Part shown: one piece after another, positions 27,429 to 39,289 of the stretch
Position numbering within the stretch: the first letter of the stretch is position 1
Layout of the letters: each line of letters begins with the position of its first letter
Origin: Phlegmacium glaucopus
Lineage: Eukaryota; Basidiomycota; Agaricomycetes; Agaricales; Cortinariaceae
Reading direction: 5' to 3'
Assembly (NCBI GenBank): GCA_015039465.1
Contig: MU130382.1
Span: 630,602 to 694,601 of the forward strand
Length of the DNA stretch: 64,000 nucleotides
Notes under the pieces: model-generated
Told to the model about the DNA's origin: nothing
The model's input: only the letters and a program-made list of their open reading frames with translations
Databases searched by the model: none
Translations under genes and position numbers: made by a program

Positions 27429-27722
27429 TAGTGATAAGGATATAATATGGAAGATGAATACATGTACCGGAAACCCACAACAACAATCAAAAAAAAGAAG
27501 ACACGGATATAGTGGATAAACTCTAGAATGTGTAGAGTATTGAGAGATTGAATGATACAGGAGATGCCAGTTACAGATAATGTCAATGATTATGCAAGGA
27601 GAAGATGAATGTGTATGATGATTGATTCCAGAAGAAAAAAAAAAGTCCCATGTTTGAATGATGAAATGTTTAAAAGAGAAATGCAGTGCAAGAAGAGAGC
27701 GAAGTGAAAAGAGGATGAGACA

Positions 27723-29461
27723 TCAAGAATTGCAGTCGTAATATGGTCCTTGAATGATATTAGAAGTATCGAACCCAAAGTCCCACTGACATTGATCAAA
27801 ATAATCAAGGCCAGCAGAGGTTTGATAAACATGTAAGTTGCCATTGTAATCATAATAGCCAACGCAGGGCGCGGAAAAGGGAAAGTTGATGAAGCCAGCA
27901 TTGGTGGGAGTTTGGGGGTCGACATTGGCATAGGAAATGGGGGTCGAAGGGGCTTGGTAAAATTGAGCATTTGTGGGATAGGTGAAGACTGTGGGGTCTG
28001 CTGAGGGATGAGGATCAACATGGAAGGAATTGAAGTCACAGGAGGAAGAAGTCATCTGTGTAGAGTCTGTATTCCCAACAATGCCACAACCAAATCCAAC
28101 ATCCCAACCTGACTCGATATCTAGCTGAGGGCTACCCATTCTAACAGGCGAGCAAATCTCCAGGCGATAGTCAGGCTCAACTGGAGCATGGAAAACCTGG
28201 GCTGGCAGGTTGTTGGTTGATGAACTAAACCTGTTATCGTTGTTCACCTCCGGCAAGGAACCTTGGTGCGGTGGTTGTTCCAGACCGACATCCAAGCCAC
28301 ACGCGCCTCGCAACCGTCCTGCAGTTCGGTGCCCAGGGAAGCCTGGCTCCACTTTAGGAAACAAGAGAGGGAGCGAGGAGTCTTTCGGTTGAGGTTCCTC
28401 GTGTTGGCCCTGGTATGGGACTTGGGATTCGTATTGTTCCGTTTCTGGCATTGCAGCCAAAAAATCCAATTCAGGTAGGAGGGACTGATCCCATGCGTGA
28501 TTGTAAGCACTGCCAGAGAATAGGAGACTATCCTCCGGGTGCTGAGGTGAGTTGATAGATTCATAGGACAGGAAAGTAGTGTAAGATGTGGAGGTGGAAA
28601 TGGTTGATTTGCTTTCTCCATAGGGAGGTGAATAGGAAGGAGAGCGAGAGTTGGTATATGATGATGGTGAAGTATATACTGGAGAATTTGAACCCAAAGA
28701 TGACCCCTCCACGAATGGAGATGTCACCGATGAGGAGGACTCTACGGAGGGATTATGTCCATGGTAGGCAGGGGCCTTGCCGAGCTTGTTACTTTTCTGC
28801 CTGATAGAAGTGTTAGGGATGTAGTTGTGTAGACGTTTCCTATGACGGATAAGTGAGGCGGGATCGTAAGTTTGAAAACTGCAGGAGGCAGGGTCGTCTT
28901 TGCAGATATATAATCTATCCTTTGAACTGATAGGATACGTCAGTGAAGGGAAGTGAAAGACTGAAGACGAAAAATACACACTGCTGACTGCGATAGTGAG
29001 TGTTCAGGTTGGATTTTTGGAGAGTACTAAAATCACAGCCTGCCCAAGGGCAGGGGAGTTTGCTATAAAATAGGCGTCAATCACAATAACCGAGGAAGGA
29101 AACAACCAAACGCACTTGGCGGCGTCGTGCTTCTTCTTATGGCGAGGGATATCTGAGGCCCTGCTAACTACCTGGCCACAGATATCGCAGGGTTCAACTT
29201 TATTCTGTATTATGACAATAAGAAAAACACAATCAAAGTAACAATTAAAATACAAGGTCGCACCGAGACATGGCCGGCAGAGTCGGCTCTTTTTTTAGAA
29301 GAACGTGCGGCAGGCATGAATATCAAGAGGGATACGTGGGTATGAGACCGGGGGGCGCGATAGGTGGAATCGGGAGTGGAGGGGATGCTCAGAGCAGGAT
29401 GAGATTGAGGATGGGAAATGAAATCGCTAGATAGAGAAGACCCAGACCTTTCGCAATCCAC
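27723..29461 (-). CDS. C2H2 zinc-finger transcription factor (three fingers)
   Basis: Four exons (29264-29461, 29116-29204, 28982-29062, 27723-28926) give 523 residues. Finger 1 is CDICGQVVSRASDIPRHKKKH. Finger 2 starts CPWAGCDFSTLQKSNLN and its last histidine (SQH) is created across the intron junction. Finger 3 is CKDDPASCSFQTYDP followed by SLIRHRKRLH, with a C-x6-C spacing. The finger region spans about residues 68-150. The remainder is a Ser/Pro/Tyr-rich tail without further domains, suitable as an activation region. Such three-finger proteins with a disordered C-terminus are common in mushrooms, and the target genes cannot be inferred. The gene is bracketed by two copies of a dispersed repeat. 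Confidence 0.85.
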
Positions 29462-30695
29462 GCGCCTTTAAACATTCTGAAAAACTGGTGGATTGGTTTC
29501 CCTCCCGTTTTTCGAATTACTCGAACAGGGAGTTCACGCGCTCATTTGCCATCCTGGGACGCCGACCTTTTGGATTGGGCCACCGGAACCATTTAAATGG
29601 GAATAGGTTGGATTGGTCGACGCCCGTTTGTTTGTTTTATACCAGGTATGGTAGATTTGAGGGGAGAAAACAAAGAGAGACAAATGCAACCGAGCATGGC
29701 GATGGCGATGGTGAGTGGCTCAGTGGCTTACATACTAGAATTGGTAACAGTCGTTTAGGCTGTGCTTGCATGGACCAGAATTTCACTCAGGAAGCGTACA
29801 GCATGCGTTTGACAAGCGCATTCCCAGTGGTTCAGAGCAAGTTCAGAGCAGAGAATATCAGATTATATAAGGCTTCTGTACAACCAACGGTCATGACATC
29901 GCGATTCCACTGTACTTACTCCTGGCATTGCCATCTCGAAACTTGAGATGAACTGTGATGTCCTTCTACATTTCCGCATCTGCAGCCACAAAGAGATCTT
30001 GATTTTGATAATTCATATGCTTCTTGTAAGTTCAGCTCCTGAGCGCGTATTGAGCGCAAGTGTGATAAGATAAGATCAAGCTGTCAACTGTCAACAGGTC
30101 GATAGTTCACCAGCTACAGTAATAGTAAAATTCAATCCGCAGTCAAAATTTGGTACCGGTTTGATGGTCGCGTATAAGAGCAGACTCCATATGGGGGAGA
30201 TCGACTCATTATCGATAGTTTACGAAGCCTGCCTATGGGAGACTACAAGGGCAGAGGAGTAACAATAAAAAGTAAAACCACTACTACCCAGCCCGATCCC
30301 AACCGACGGCGCCATATGTAATAACTCCTCAAAAACGTCCTCAGTTGCCCCAACTCACACTCGTTGGTTCAAGTCCACAACTTTGTGAATAGATTTCCAA
30401 CTTTTATGAAGTACAATTCTCGAATTGCTGGTTGGGATCATATCAAGGCTGTCGATAATCATTCGTTGTCAGCGACGTTGCTGGTAAGATGATGATGACT
30501 AGTGACTTTTTGTAAGCGACACCTCCTCAAAAGGTTCTGCAAATTGTATTTCATTGTATTTTGGTGTACTGATAACGCAATACCCTCCGAATCCGAGCTA
30601 GCAACAGGTAGTCGAGCAACTTGAAAAAATCATAGTACAAGTCGTTAATTTCTGAATTCCAACTTCCCGGGCAAGAAAAAATTGAACGAAAACAT
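29462..30695. other. Intergenic region, upstream of the C2H2 gene
   Basis: No supported gene. It contains the second dispersed-repeat copy near its right end. The open frame at 29488-29946 has no domain and low-quality context. Confidence 0.45.
30440..30600 (+). repeat. Dispersed repeat, copy 2
   Basis: Homologous to 27041-27175 (see there), with a small insertion (ATGACTAGTGAC) near the middle. Same orientation, about 3.4 kb downstream. Confidence 0.75.
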
Positions 30696-32871
30696 TTAAT
30701 TGTCGGTGGCCACAGTCCAGAAGCTTGGAACGACGATGGCCAACTCGTCGATGTACCAATAGCTGGAAGTTGAATGCTTGGATTTACCTTTCTTCTTCTT
30801 TGCGGCAGTTGGTTCTCCTCGACGAACTAATTGAACCCAAGTACCCCCGATTGCCATCTGTTCACGAAGGCGATCGATATGAACAGGGGTGTTGTCAATC
30901 AGCAACGTTATTTCGTCACTTGCAGGATTGTGCGGCCGGGGACTACCTTCAGCTAGAGTTGGTTGAGCCGTTGCATCACTTTCAACAACACGTCCTCGTG
31001 AAGTCGCAAGAATGGTGGGCTTCGTATAAACGGGTGCTTCTCCTCCATCCCAATCAATCATCGGAGCCAGTACAATCTTAGCGAAGCGTCGGTCAAGTTC
31101 AAGCTCAACGGCAGCAGAGTTTGGCTCGGAAATGCCGTCAGCCAAGGGTGGCGATTTAGAAACAGACGGAGGAGGACGAGTGATTGACACAATCCGTCTC
31201 ATCGAACGCTCAACGATTCCGGGCGAGTGTGTGAGCGGAAGAGCAGTGGGTCCCAGAAGTGGGAGGAGGCTCTCAGGCTTGTCGACCTCCAACAAAGACC
31301 ATGGACTATCCTCGATCACCTCGATTTCCTGCCCCCAGCTCACACCCGAATTGCTATCACCGCCAGAGGCCCAGGTGTCGGTAGTTGTAGCAGGCGTTTC
31401 CTTCTCAGGCTCAGTAGCAGCAGGACCAGAAGTTTGAGCCATGTCCGTATCACACTTCTGCCTTTTGGCCTCCGGCTCCTCGTTTGCTGGTTCCTCAGGT
31501 TCTTCATCGGGAACATCTACAGTAAGCGTCGTATAGCCATCCGCCTTCTGGCCCCAACAAGCGTTACAAGCCGAGCTGAATTTGTCGGGGAAGGCTTTCG
31601 CTATACCCGATGTATTGGGCAATTCAGTCATCGCGAGTGTAATGACTTGCAAAGAACGGCGTAATTCGCGCTCAATCTCAGGAAGAACCTTGCTTCGAAG
31701 CAAAAAGTTGACAAAAAAGCCAAGTACGCGAGGGATACAGTCGAGATTGTCATCCGCCCTAGATTTGTTTAATTTTTAAGTCATTGATAAAATTTCGAGT
31801 ACGAAAAATTGATACCAGATATAACCCATAGATCGGGAATAAGAGGTCATGAAGACCCTGATTGATTTTTCCGGATCATCAAAAAAAGATTTAAGTTTCT
31901 GTTCCTCGGTTAATTGCTTCGGCTTGCCAGGGGCTGGAACTTGAATTTTTTTGACGTCGATCAAGCCCGTGTCTGGGTCTGGTATGATTCCCGGTCCATC
32001 AGCCTGATCGATTTCCATTGCCGCCAACTCCATCTCATCGTCAGAGCAATCGTCCTCGTCTTCATCTTCTTCAGGTAGTACAAGTTGCTCTTTTTTGATT
32101 TGACTAACGGAAGGAACAGTCGCGCCTTCTTGAACGCCAATGTACCGTTGGAACTGGAGTTATGTAATGAGATTTATTATAGTGCCCATCATGAAAAAGC
32201 AATTTGATTACCTTGGCCCATATAAATTTTGGACCGGTCTCAGAAGCGAAATTGACGGGCCAAACGCGGCCGCTGGTAAAGTCGGCTGCTGCTGCAATAA
32301 TTCTTTCGTAATGCGAAGCATGTCTGGCAGAATAATAAGTAAGTTGATCAAGTATGTGTGGGAGGAAGCAAAACTGATAAACAACTTGGCGCCCGATCGA
32401 TAGATACGATCAAGAAATGGACAAGGAAGCAGAAGAAAAAAGAGAACCAACTCACGGATTGAATCCAGTTGAGAAACGTATGACTTCCGTATCCTCCCAC
32501 TGCTCCCACCAAAGCCTTTGTACAGATTGAGCTTTTTTGCCTTTGGAATTTTCTGCGGTCCTCTTCCTTTTCGTCTTGGTTTTGCACTCATCTGTGTTGT
32601 GCCGAGTTTTGATAGGCACAGTAGGGATCCCCAGCGTGTCAACCTCCAAATCGTTGACGCCAGGCTCTACGCAGATACCTCCCTCCATGAACTCTTTGAA
32701 AGGTGTGATGGTAACACCTTCAGGAGCTTCTGGGAACGGTGGAAAGGTCAAGTATGGCCTGTCGATTGGATTAACCAAATTTGCTGTTGATGGTAGTGAA
32801 ATGGGTTGGAGGACTGTGGTAGGGTCCGTAGGGTCGGCAGCCATATTTGAATAAAACTTGGCAAGGGTCAA
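30696..32871 (-). CDS. Basidiomycete-restricted protein of unknown function, paralogue A
   Basis: Four exons (32456-32871, 32212-32323, 31816-32153, 30696-31758) join to 642 residues. Conserved blocks shared with the gene at 54618-57377: NPIDRPYLTFPPFP, ITPFKEFMEGGI, LGIPTVPIKTRHNTDECKT, ADFTSGRVWP, DDPEKSIRVFMTSYSRSMGYIW, VFLPEIERELRR-like helix (LPEIERELRRS), and the C-terminal AGTWVQL/WYIDELAIVVPSFWTV type ending. Acidic segments (EEDEDEDDCSDDE) and a long Pro/Ser-rich stretch separate them. Intron positions and phases (2, 0, 2) match those of the paralogue exactly. I do not recognise a named family, and no catalytic motif is visible. An internal start at MAADPTDP (32841) would fit the paralogue alignment as well. 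Confidence 0.78.
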
Positions 32872-33121
32872 CGATGATCGCCGTTCAATTCAGAATTGAG
32901 GCGCTCGCCAGATGATGTGCTTTCTAGTAGTTTGTACATGTTGCCATCTGGTTCGAACTTCGAACTGCGTATGGTGTGGATAGGACAAGATAGGACAAAT
33001 GGTTTGAAAAAAGGTGCAAACAATACCAAATGAATGAAATTTCAATAAAATACATATAATAGACAAAAGATTACTAAAAAGTAAGATGCAATAGATTTTA
33101 TAGATTGATTGTCCAACGATT

Positions 33122-36100
33122 TTAAACCACAATCGAAGTCATAAACGCAGCAGGCCCAGTAGCTTTGGTAATGCTGATAGCAAGCGCGTTCCGTTTATCT
33201 TCCCAAGCCTTCAATGCCTTCAACAACTGAATAATCTTATCCCGCTTCCCCAGTCGCACATCGTTGATGCTCACACTCCCCATTTTCACGTCATGATCCA
33301 ACAAAAAGTCGAAAAGCCGGAACAGCCCATCCAGCTTATCATCGTTTATATCGGCAGGGAATGCGGAGTCAGGTACGGGAGGGGAGGATGGTCGGCCTCT
33401 GATGGACTCTGCTAGACGGAGAAGTCCAAGGCCGCTACACAAAGGACCAGTTAGGTCGGTGATTTGTAGAGATTGAGGAAGATGAGTGTTCGCCCATTGT
33501 ATAAGAGAATAATCATCTGATGACTTCGTCTAATCCACAAAAAAAGTATGAGAAAAACGAAGGTAGCAATGTTAACAAAACACACCGCAGCTCGTCCCGA
33601 GTTCATTCTTCCCGGCTGCCTAGATGGTCGTGGAGGTGCAGAGGCCTGCATCGGAGATGAAAGATTATTAGCCATCCCTTCTTTTTTCGCTATAGCCTCA
33701 TTGCTGAAAAAAGAATCCAATCGTGTTCGTTCGTCTTTGAGATCCACAACATTGAGACCCATAAGGATACGAGTGTCTCGCGTAGATAGTTGCTCCGTGT
33801 TTTCCCGTCGAAGAGCTCTTTGTGTCGCTTCACGAGCAGAAGGCGAGGGAGGACGAGGTGCTGGATTCATAGCTTGAGCAACAACTAAAGGGATAGTCGG
33901 GATATTGCAGGAAGATACAACGGGTTCTAGTTCAAGATCAGAAATTAGAACTAAATATGATTTACCCAAAAAAAGACATACTGGCATAATCCCTCAGAAT
34001 CGTAGCTTTCATGATAGCCTTCATCCAATCCCGAATAACACTCTTTTCCTCAGAGCTGAAGTAATGTGTTTTATCATGATCATGATCAATCCGGAACCCA
34101 TATCGTCCAGGGTCAACATTTTCATCAACTGTAACCTTGTATCCAACAATATGAATATATCCCTTGATTCGAGTTTCCTAGGAAAGAAAATTGACGAAAT
34201 TCAGTTTTCAATAGACTAGAGGAGCGCAACTCACCGATCTGTTGTTATTCCTCATGAAATACAAATGCGGTCCTTTGAGGATGAAATATCGCACTTTCCA
34301 GGTGTTATACCTATCCCCTTTCTTGCGCATCCACCCGGTATGGTCTGGCTCTCCAATCTGGTCCATGATGTTCACCCCCTGCTTGATAGGACCTGAGACG
34401 CCGTTCACAGTTTCGTCATTGGATTTGGGGACAACAGCTGCTACAACGGGAATAGGGTTCGAATTGGTCCGTTTCCGTAGCGTGGCAGAGTGCTTCTCGT
34501 CGTAAATCACAGCAACGTCTTTAAGAGTGATCGATCCATTGGAAGAGGTAGAAGGACGTCGAGAAGCTGACGACGATGATTTGCGTACGCTTGTACTATG
34601 CAATCTTGGAAGACTGAATAGGGATGGCTTTTCACTCATAACTTCGTCACTGCTAAACAAGAACCAAAAATGAGAAAAAACATATATCCGAAAAAAAAAA
34701 GCAAAAGAATTGTGAGACGAACCTAGGAGGAGGTTTACGATGCTTTCCTAAAGTACCAACAAATGTAGTTCCAAAGATACTCAACCGATCAGAATGCTTG
34801 CTATCCATACTCTTTTTCGATCGTGCATGCCGACCGGCAGTATCCTTAGTGCTACTCGTTTCTTTATCTTTCTCTTTGAGATTTTTGTTGCTATGTTTGT
34901 CTTTGATTTCCTTGTCGGGGCTATCTCGGAGAGCTGGGGATGAGAACGGCGATTCCTTGGAGCGAGAGGACGAATTTAAGATTGAGATGGCTGACTCGTG
35001 CGACCGACCAAAGAGTCGACGACGCATACTGGTAGGGTTAAGTGCGAGCTCACCCTATAGACAGCCGAGGTCAGTAATCAGGGAAAATACGATAATTTTA
35101 TGATGAGATTAGAAACGTACATCACTCATATGCCCACGATCCTCATCATCACCGTTCAGTGCAATTGCAGCTACCGTCTTGGCTGCAGTATCCTTCAAGG
35201 CTCCATCACTAGGAGATAGCATTAACTGTGTCGGACGTCCCTTCTTAAAACACAAAAGTAAAATGATAAGCGCATACATTGATAAAAGGCAGAAAAATAT
35301 TACCTGGATAGGAGGTATATCCGTCGGCGGCAATGCAATCCCTAGCCCAACGCCAACCGCAGCGGACATTCCAGCAGTAATCCCATTACCTGTGCCCACA
35401 GGAACCGCCGCTGGCGCCACACCATCGTTTTTATTGAATAAACTATCTTGCACTTGAACAGATTGTTGTGGACTGCCAAACACAGGACCTCCGGACGAGC
35501 TCTGCATACTAAGCGAATGGGCATGCCCAACCGTAGCAGCAGGTATCGTCCCGTTAAACGAATGATGTGAATGGCTCTGACTCTGCGTCCTCGAATGCGA
35601 ATGCGATTGAGGCTGGAATTGCGAATGAGTGAGTGAATTAGAGTGATGGAGTTGCATAGGCGATAATTGATGATCTGAATATTCGATAGAAGGAGGTCGA
35701 CGTAATTCGGAAATGGCGTTTGCGATTCGCATGCGTTTGCCAAATGCTAAGACTCCGATCTCGCTTTTGAGGAGGTTGACGTCTAGTTCCAGTAGAACAT
35801 CGCCTGTTATTTCTTGTTCTGTTTGTAAGAAAGGGAAAAAAGTGGGGTAAGAATTGATTGTCATTTTTGTGAAGGGCAGAGTTGAAGAAGGCTATGTACT
35901 CACCAACGAATTTATCGCATACGTCTTGATCGAATCCTTTACCCCCCAACCAATCCACTACCTCTTCGACACTCCACTCCGTCGGATGGGTTTTATTGCG
36001 TCCTTGCGGTGACGCTGGAGTGGCCAATGCAGATATACCGTTGGTCGCTACCGGATGTTGCTGTTGCTGAACTTGCGTGGTGGCGGCATTTAACATGCCT

Positions 36101-37406
36101 GGTGCCGACGAAGACGAAACTATACTACTATGCTTCGAGTTGACGTTGTTGTGTCCAACCGAAGCAGGAGAAGGTAATCCATTGGGGATCTCGCGTACGG
36201 GTGTGCTGCTTCTTTTCTGCGTTTGTTGGATGGTTGATATAGCGGGAAGAACCGTCGTTGTGGGAGGAGAGATAGGACTTGGATATACGCTCTTTTCTGG
36301 CGTAGGCGACCTTTCCTCCGACATCTCAGGAGGAGATTCGGTTAGAACCGGGGATTGCAAAGTTGAGAAAGAAAGTTTAGTGGCTGTGGCTGTAGGAACA
36401 TCAGATTCATCTTTCGGGGGAACGACGACATTGGCCTCGACAGTCGATGAGGTCTCGATGGTCGAATGTCGAGTATCGTTAGTGGCGGCGGTAGCTTCAC
36501 CATCTGTACCTATTTCTTCGTCTTCTTCTGGGATGTAAGGATGATCGCGTTGGAGTTTGCTTGACTTTGTAAAATCGGCGTCATCCTCTGCGTCGCTCTC
36601 GTCGCTTAATTCTACCTCGATGGGAGGAGCTACGGCTCTCCTTGCATTCCCATCATCTGCCATTATCGCCTCCAATTTCTGCGCTTCTTCGACCGCTCGT
36701 TTAGCTTTCGCAGCCAATTTATGCCTCGCATTCTTATGCCAGTCCTCTCCATCGTTCCCACTTGCATCCACCCCATCCAAATCACTCAAGTTGAAATCAG
36801 TGTCGCTCTCAGTATCCGCTCCATCTCTGGAGCTGGCAAAGCTAAAACTCCTAGAGTCTTCTCCCACACCGCCACGTCCAAGTTGTTCAATGGCTTTTTG
36901 GACGTCCGTCATCGTCGCTTTCATCATTTCATTGTCAAGATTAAGTGAAGCATCCTCAGGGGGTATGTCAGTCTCGTAGCCGTCGTTAAAAAAAGTAGTA
37001 GGGTGCTTTGGGACGGGAGACAGGATATCGAACCCTCCAGATTCGGATTCGGATTCTTCGCGTAGAGGAAGTAAAATGGATTTGTTGTTGTTATTGTCGA
37101 TTAATAAACCCGGGGGCTCGGAAACAGGTTGGAGTTCTGATGTAGTGTCAGGAGTATCTGTAGTCGAGAGTGCCGGTGCTGTGTAGCTGACGGGAAATAG
37201 GCCGACACCGCCAGCAAGGTTACGGCCCTGTTAAAGATGATCATCAGTCGCCTGAATGAATGCAATATCAATACACGTACCTGCCACCAACCATCTCCAT
37301 ACATATCATCCTTCTCAATGACTTCAATCCGCTCTCCAGCATGAAAAGTCACTTCATCTTCGTTCTCTGGAAGAAAGTCGTGCAGAGCGTATACGTATTC
37401 AGGCAT
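33122..37406 (-). CDS. SH3-SAM-PH cell-polarity scaffold (Boi/Pob1-like)
   Basis: Nine exons (37281-37406, 35904-37227, 35304-35818, 35121-35243, 34723-35054, 34235-34652, 33982-34177, 33586-33926, 33122-33529) join to 1260 residues. An N-terminal SH3 domain (YVYALHDFLPENEDEVTF, then GDGWWQ and GLFPVSYT) is split by the first intron. A SAM domain follows at about 457-520 (WSVEEVVDWLGGKGFDQD, then LLELDVNLLKSEIGV). A PH domain lies at about 909-1010 (HTGWMRKKGDRYNTWKVRYF, then DWMKAIMKA). The C-terminus (SLIQWANTHLP, then GLGLLRLAESI and FDFLLDHDV) resembles a calponin-homology fold. SH3-SAM-PH proteins scaffold Cdc42, formins and exocytosis at growing tips. The first methionine could also be at 37424. 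Five of the first exons were partly duplicated nearby (38.5 kb). Confidence 0.9.
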
Positions 37407-38535
37407 GGCTGCGACCCTCACCAAGGGTGTGGATAAGAGACAAAGTATAGTCGTGAGAGTTGTCTGTGATTAACCCGGTCAGCTGATTGTTATAAATATG
37501 AACCGGTGATTGAGATACTGTGATTCGTAAGGGTCAAATCGTGATGTCCTGTGGGTCGTCTTTCACCAGCAAGAAGCCAGCAAGGTGTCCTGGAGAAGCG
37601 GGCAGCCGCTGCACGAGTCACGGTCACAATGGTTACATATATCTTGCCATCTTCTTCAAGTTAGTAAGGTAGGACTCATGCACAACCTCACTATATCACG
37701 TGCATGTGACATTCCGTGACACGCAGCTTCCCAAACAGGCGCTGAGGCAGGTGAGTAATTTACTTTTGGATACCCTTTTATCACCTCTATTGAGCCGCCT
37801 TCGCATTTACGAGCGGAATTAGTGTAAGATAGGTACTAACACCGTATCAAAACGAAGACAACTAAAATACATTACCACAAGCCCACCCCTCCCACATCCT
37901 TCACAAGTGCGGCGGGCATGCAACGGCCGTCCACGGTATTTGTTGTTTGCCCAAAGCAGCTTCTTTTCTGGTCAAACCACGCTTGTATGCATCTGTACAT
38001 TGGCGTGAACACTGTGAGAATCTAGTGAAGTCAAGTAAGTAGTCAAATTATATTTGAGGGAGAGAGAATTGAATTAAATATGTACCTGCACATTTCAAAT
38101 TTTCAAGGGATTCTATCATGTTAGACTCAAGATCCTCCTCCTTGGTAGAAGGGGGTTCATTGGCTTTATCTCACCTAGTCTTTTTTGTATCACCACTGGC
38201 CCATTTACCTAGGTTTCTGAGGACTCCTAGAGACCTCCTGGGCATGAGTCTTCTCAAGTCCGAAAATGCAGTAAAAAATGGTGTATTTCCTGAATAGCAT
38301 CTCTACTAGGTCCTAATTCAAAAAATTGGTTGCAGGAGCTCAATATATCTATTTACTAGGGTGCCCTGCGACCCGATAAGACAACTTCCCCTTTGTGCAA
38401 GCGCTATTCTGAAGTATTGACAAATAGGTGGTTTCATGGAAATTGTCAGGCTTAGTCACGTGATGTGGTGAGGGAACCCTTACCTAATACCTTTGGAAGA
38501 ATTGATTACCAAGTCAACTAGTCACGCCTGAATAG
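37407..38535. other. Intergenic region upstream of the scaffold gene
   Basis: About 1.1 kb. Apart from one doubtful small reading frame (next entry), nothing is recognised. Confidence 0.45.
37901..38103 (-). CDS. Doubtful 42-residue cysteine-containing protein, two exons
   Basis: An 8-base first exon (38096-38103) and 37901-38021 would join across an intron with GTACAT donor and CACTAG acceptor to MCRFSQCSRQCTDAYKRG followed by LTRKEAALGKQQIPW and a final ACPPHL. The C-x4-C-x3-C spacing and the even codon use of the second exon look protein-like, but I do not recognise the family and the first exon is minimal. It could instead be the last exon of a longer gene or chance. Confidence 0.25.
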
Positions 38536-38980
38536 GTCTATGCTTTGTACGACTTGGAGAGAGAAGATGAAGTGACTTTTCACGCTAGAGAGCAAATTGA
38601 AGTCATTGAGAAGAATGGTATATGGTGGCGGGTATACTGCAGTTGCATTTATTCAGTCAACTGGCGGCCAATATGTCTATGCCCTGTATGACTTTCTTCC
38701 AGAGAATAAAGATGAAGCGACTTTCCATGCTGGAGAGCGGAGATATGGTCGTTGGCAGGTATGTGTATTGGTATTGCATTCATATAGACGATTAATTACC
38801 ATTTATGACAGGTGATATCGGTCTATTTCCTTTCATCTACACAGCACCACCCCCAGTTACCGATACTCTTGACACTACATCCTCTCCCAAACGTGTTTCT
38901 GAATCCCCAGGTTTATCCAACAATAAGAATCTATCTTACGCTTCAGCAAACTCTGATTTTCTGGGGTCTATATTTTTTGT
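38536..38980 (+). pseudogene. Inverted, broken duplicate of the scaffold gene's SH3 exons
   Basis: Two tandem relics of the SH3 exon lie opposite to the parent gene. The first (from 38536) reads VYALYDLEREDEVTFHAREQ, then IEVIEKNG and WW. The second (from about 38668) reads YVYALYDFLPENKDEATFHA and GERRYGRWQ with an internal deletion. The second is followed by sequence matching the parent's intron (LHSYRRL against LHSFRRL when translated), then GLFPFIYTAP with TDTLDTTS and VSESPGL as in exon 2. Retained intron sequence shows a DNA-level duplication, not retroposition. No continuous reading frame remains. Confidence 0.85.
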
Positions 38981-39289
38981 GACACGATCATGATGCTTCC
39001 CCTCGATCTTGCGTATATGGGGAGAACTATTCTTGCAGTCTATCGGACGCAAGAACTTGGGGACCTAAATTTATGTTTCTGTTTCAGCCGTTCGCGATAT
39101 AATACAGGCTCGGACCTAATATGTTGTCAAATACTCTGTGTTACACGTATGGCAGCCAATCGAAATCACGGTTACAAGGTTTATTTATTTTACTAAACAC
39201 TTCTCAAGGTAAAGCTCTACCTTCGTTAATGGCCGTCGCAACCATACTCGTATTCGGCCTATTGAACGCATACCTTATTTCATCCAAAA
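38981..39289. other. Short intergenic stretch
   Basis: Nothing recognised; 3' flank of the GST gene. Confidence 0.5.

Larger units (their letters stand above)
25349..27722. other. Repeat-bearing intergenic DNA with unsupported open frames
   Basis: About 2.4 kb without a gene I can support. Minus-strand open frames at 26407-26769 and 26766-27077 are moderately long but show no known domain, and I could not join them by splice sites. Direct repeats, a minisatellite and a dispersed repeat copy are listed separately. Confidence 0.45.

Noticed and set aside
29488..29946. Plus-strand frame of 152 codons
   Set aside because: No recognisable domain or splice context; its composition resembles the surrounding intergenic DNA.
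30361..30385. GGTTCAAGTCC, similar to a tRNA T-loop
   Set aside because: The flanking bases do not form a T stem, and no D arm or acceptor stem is found.
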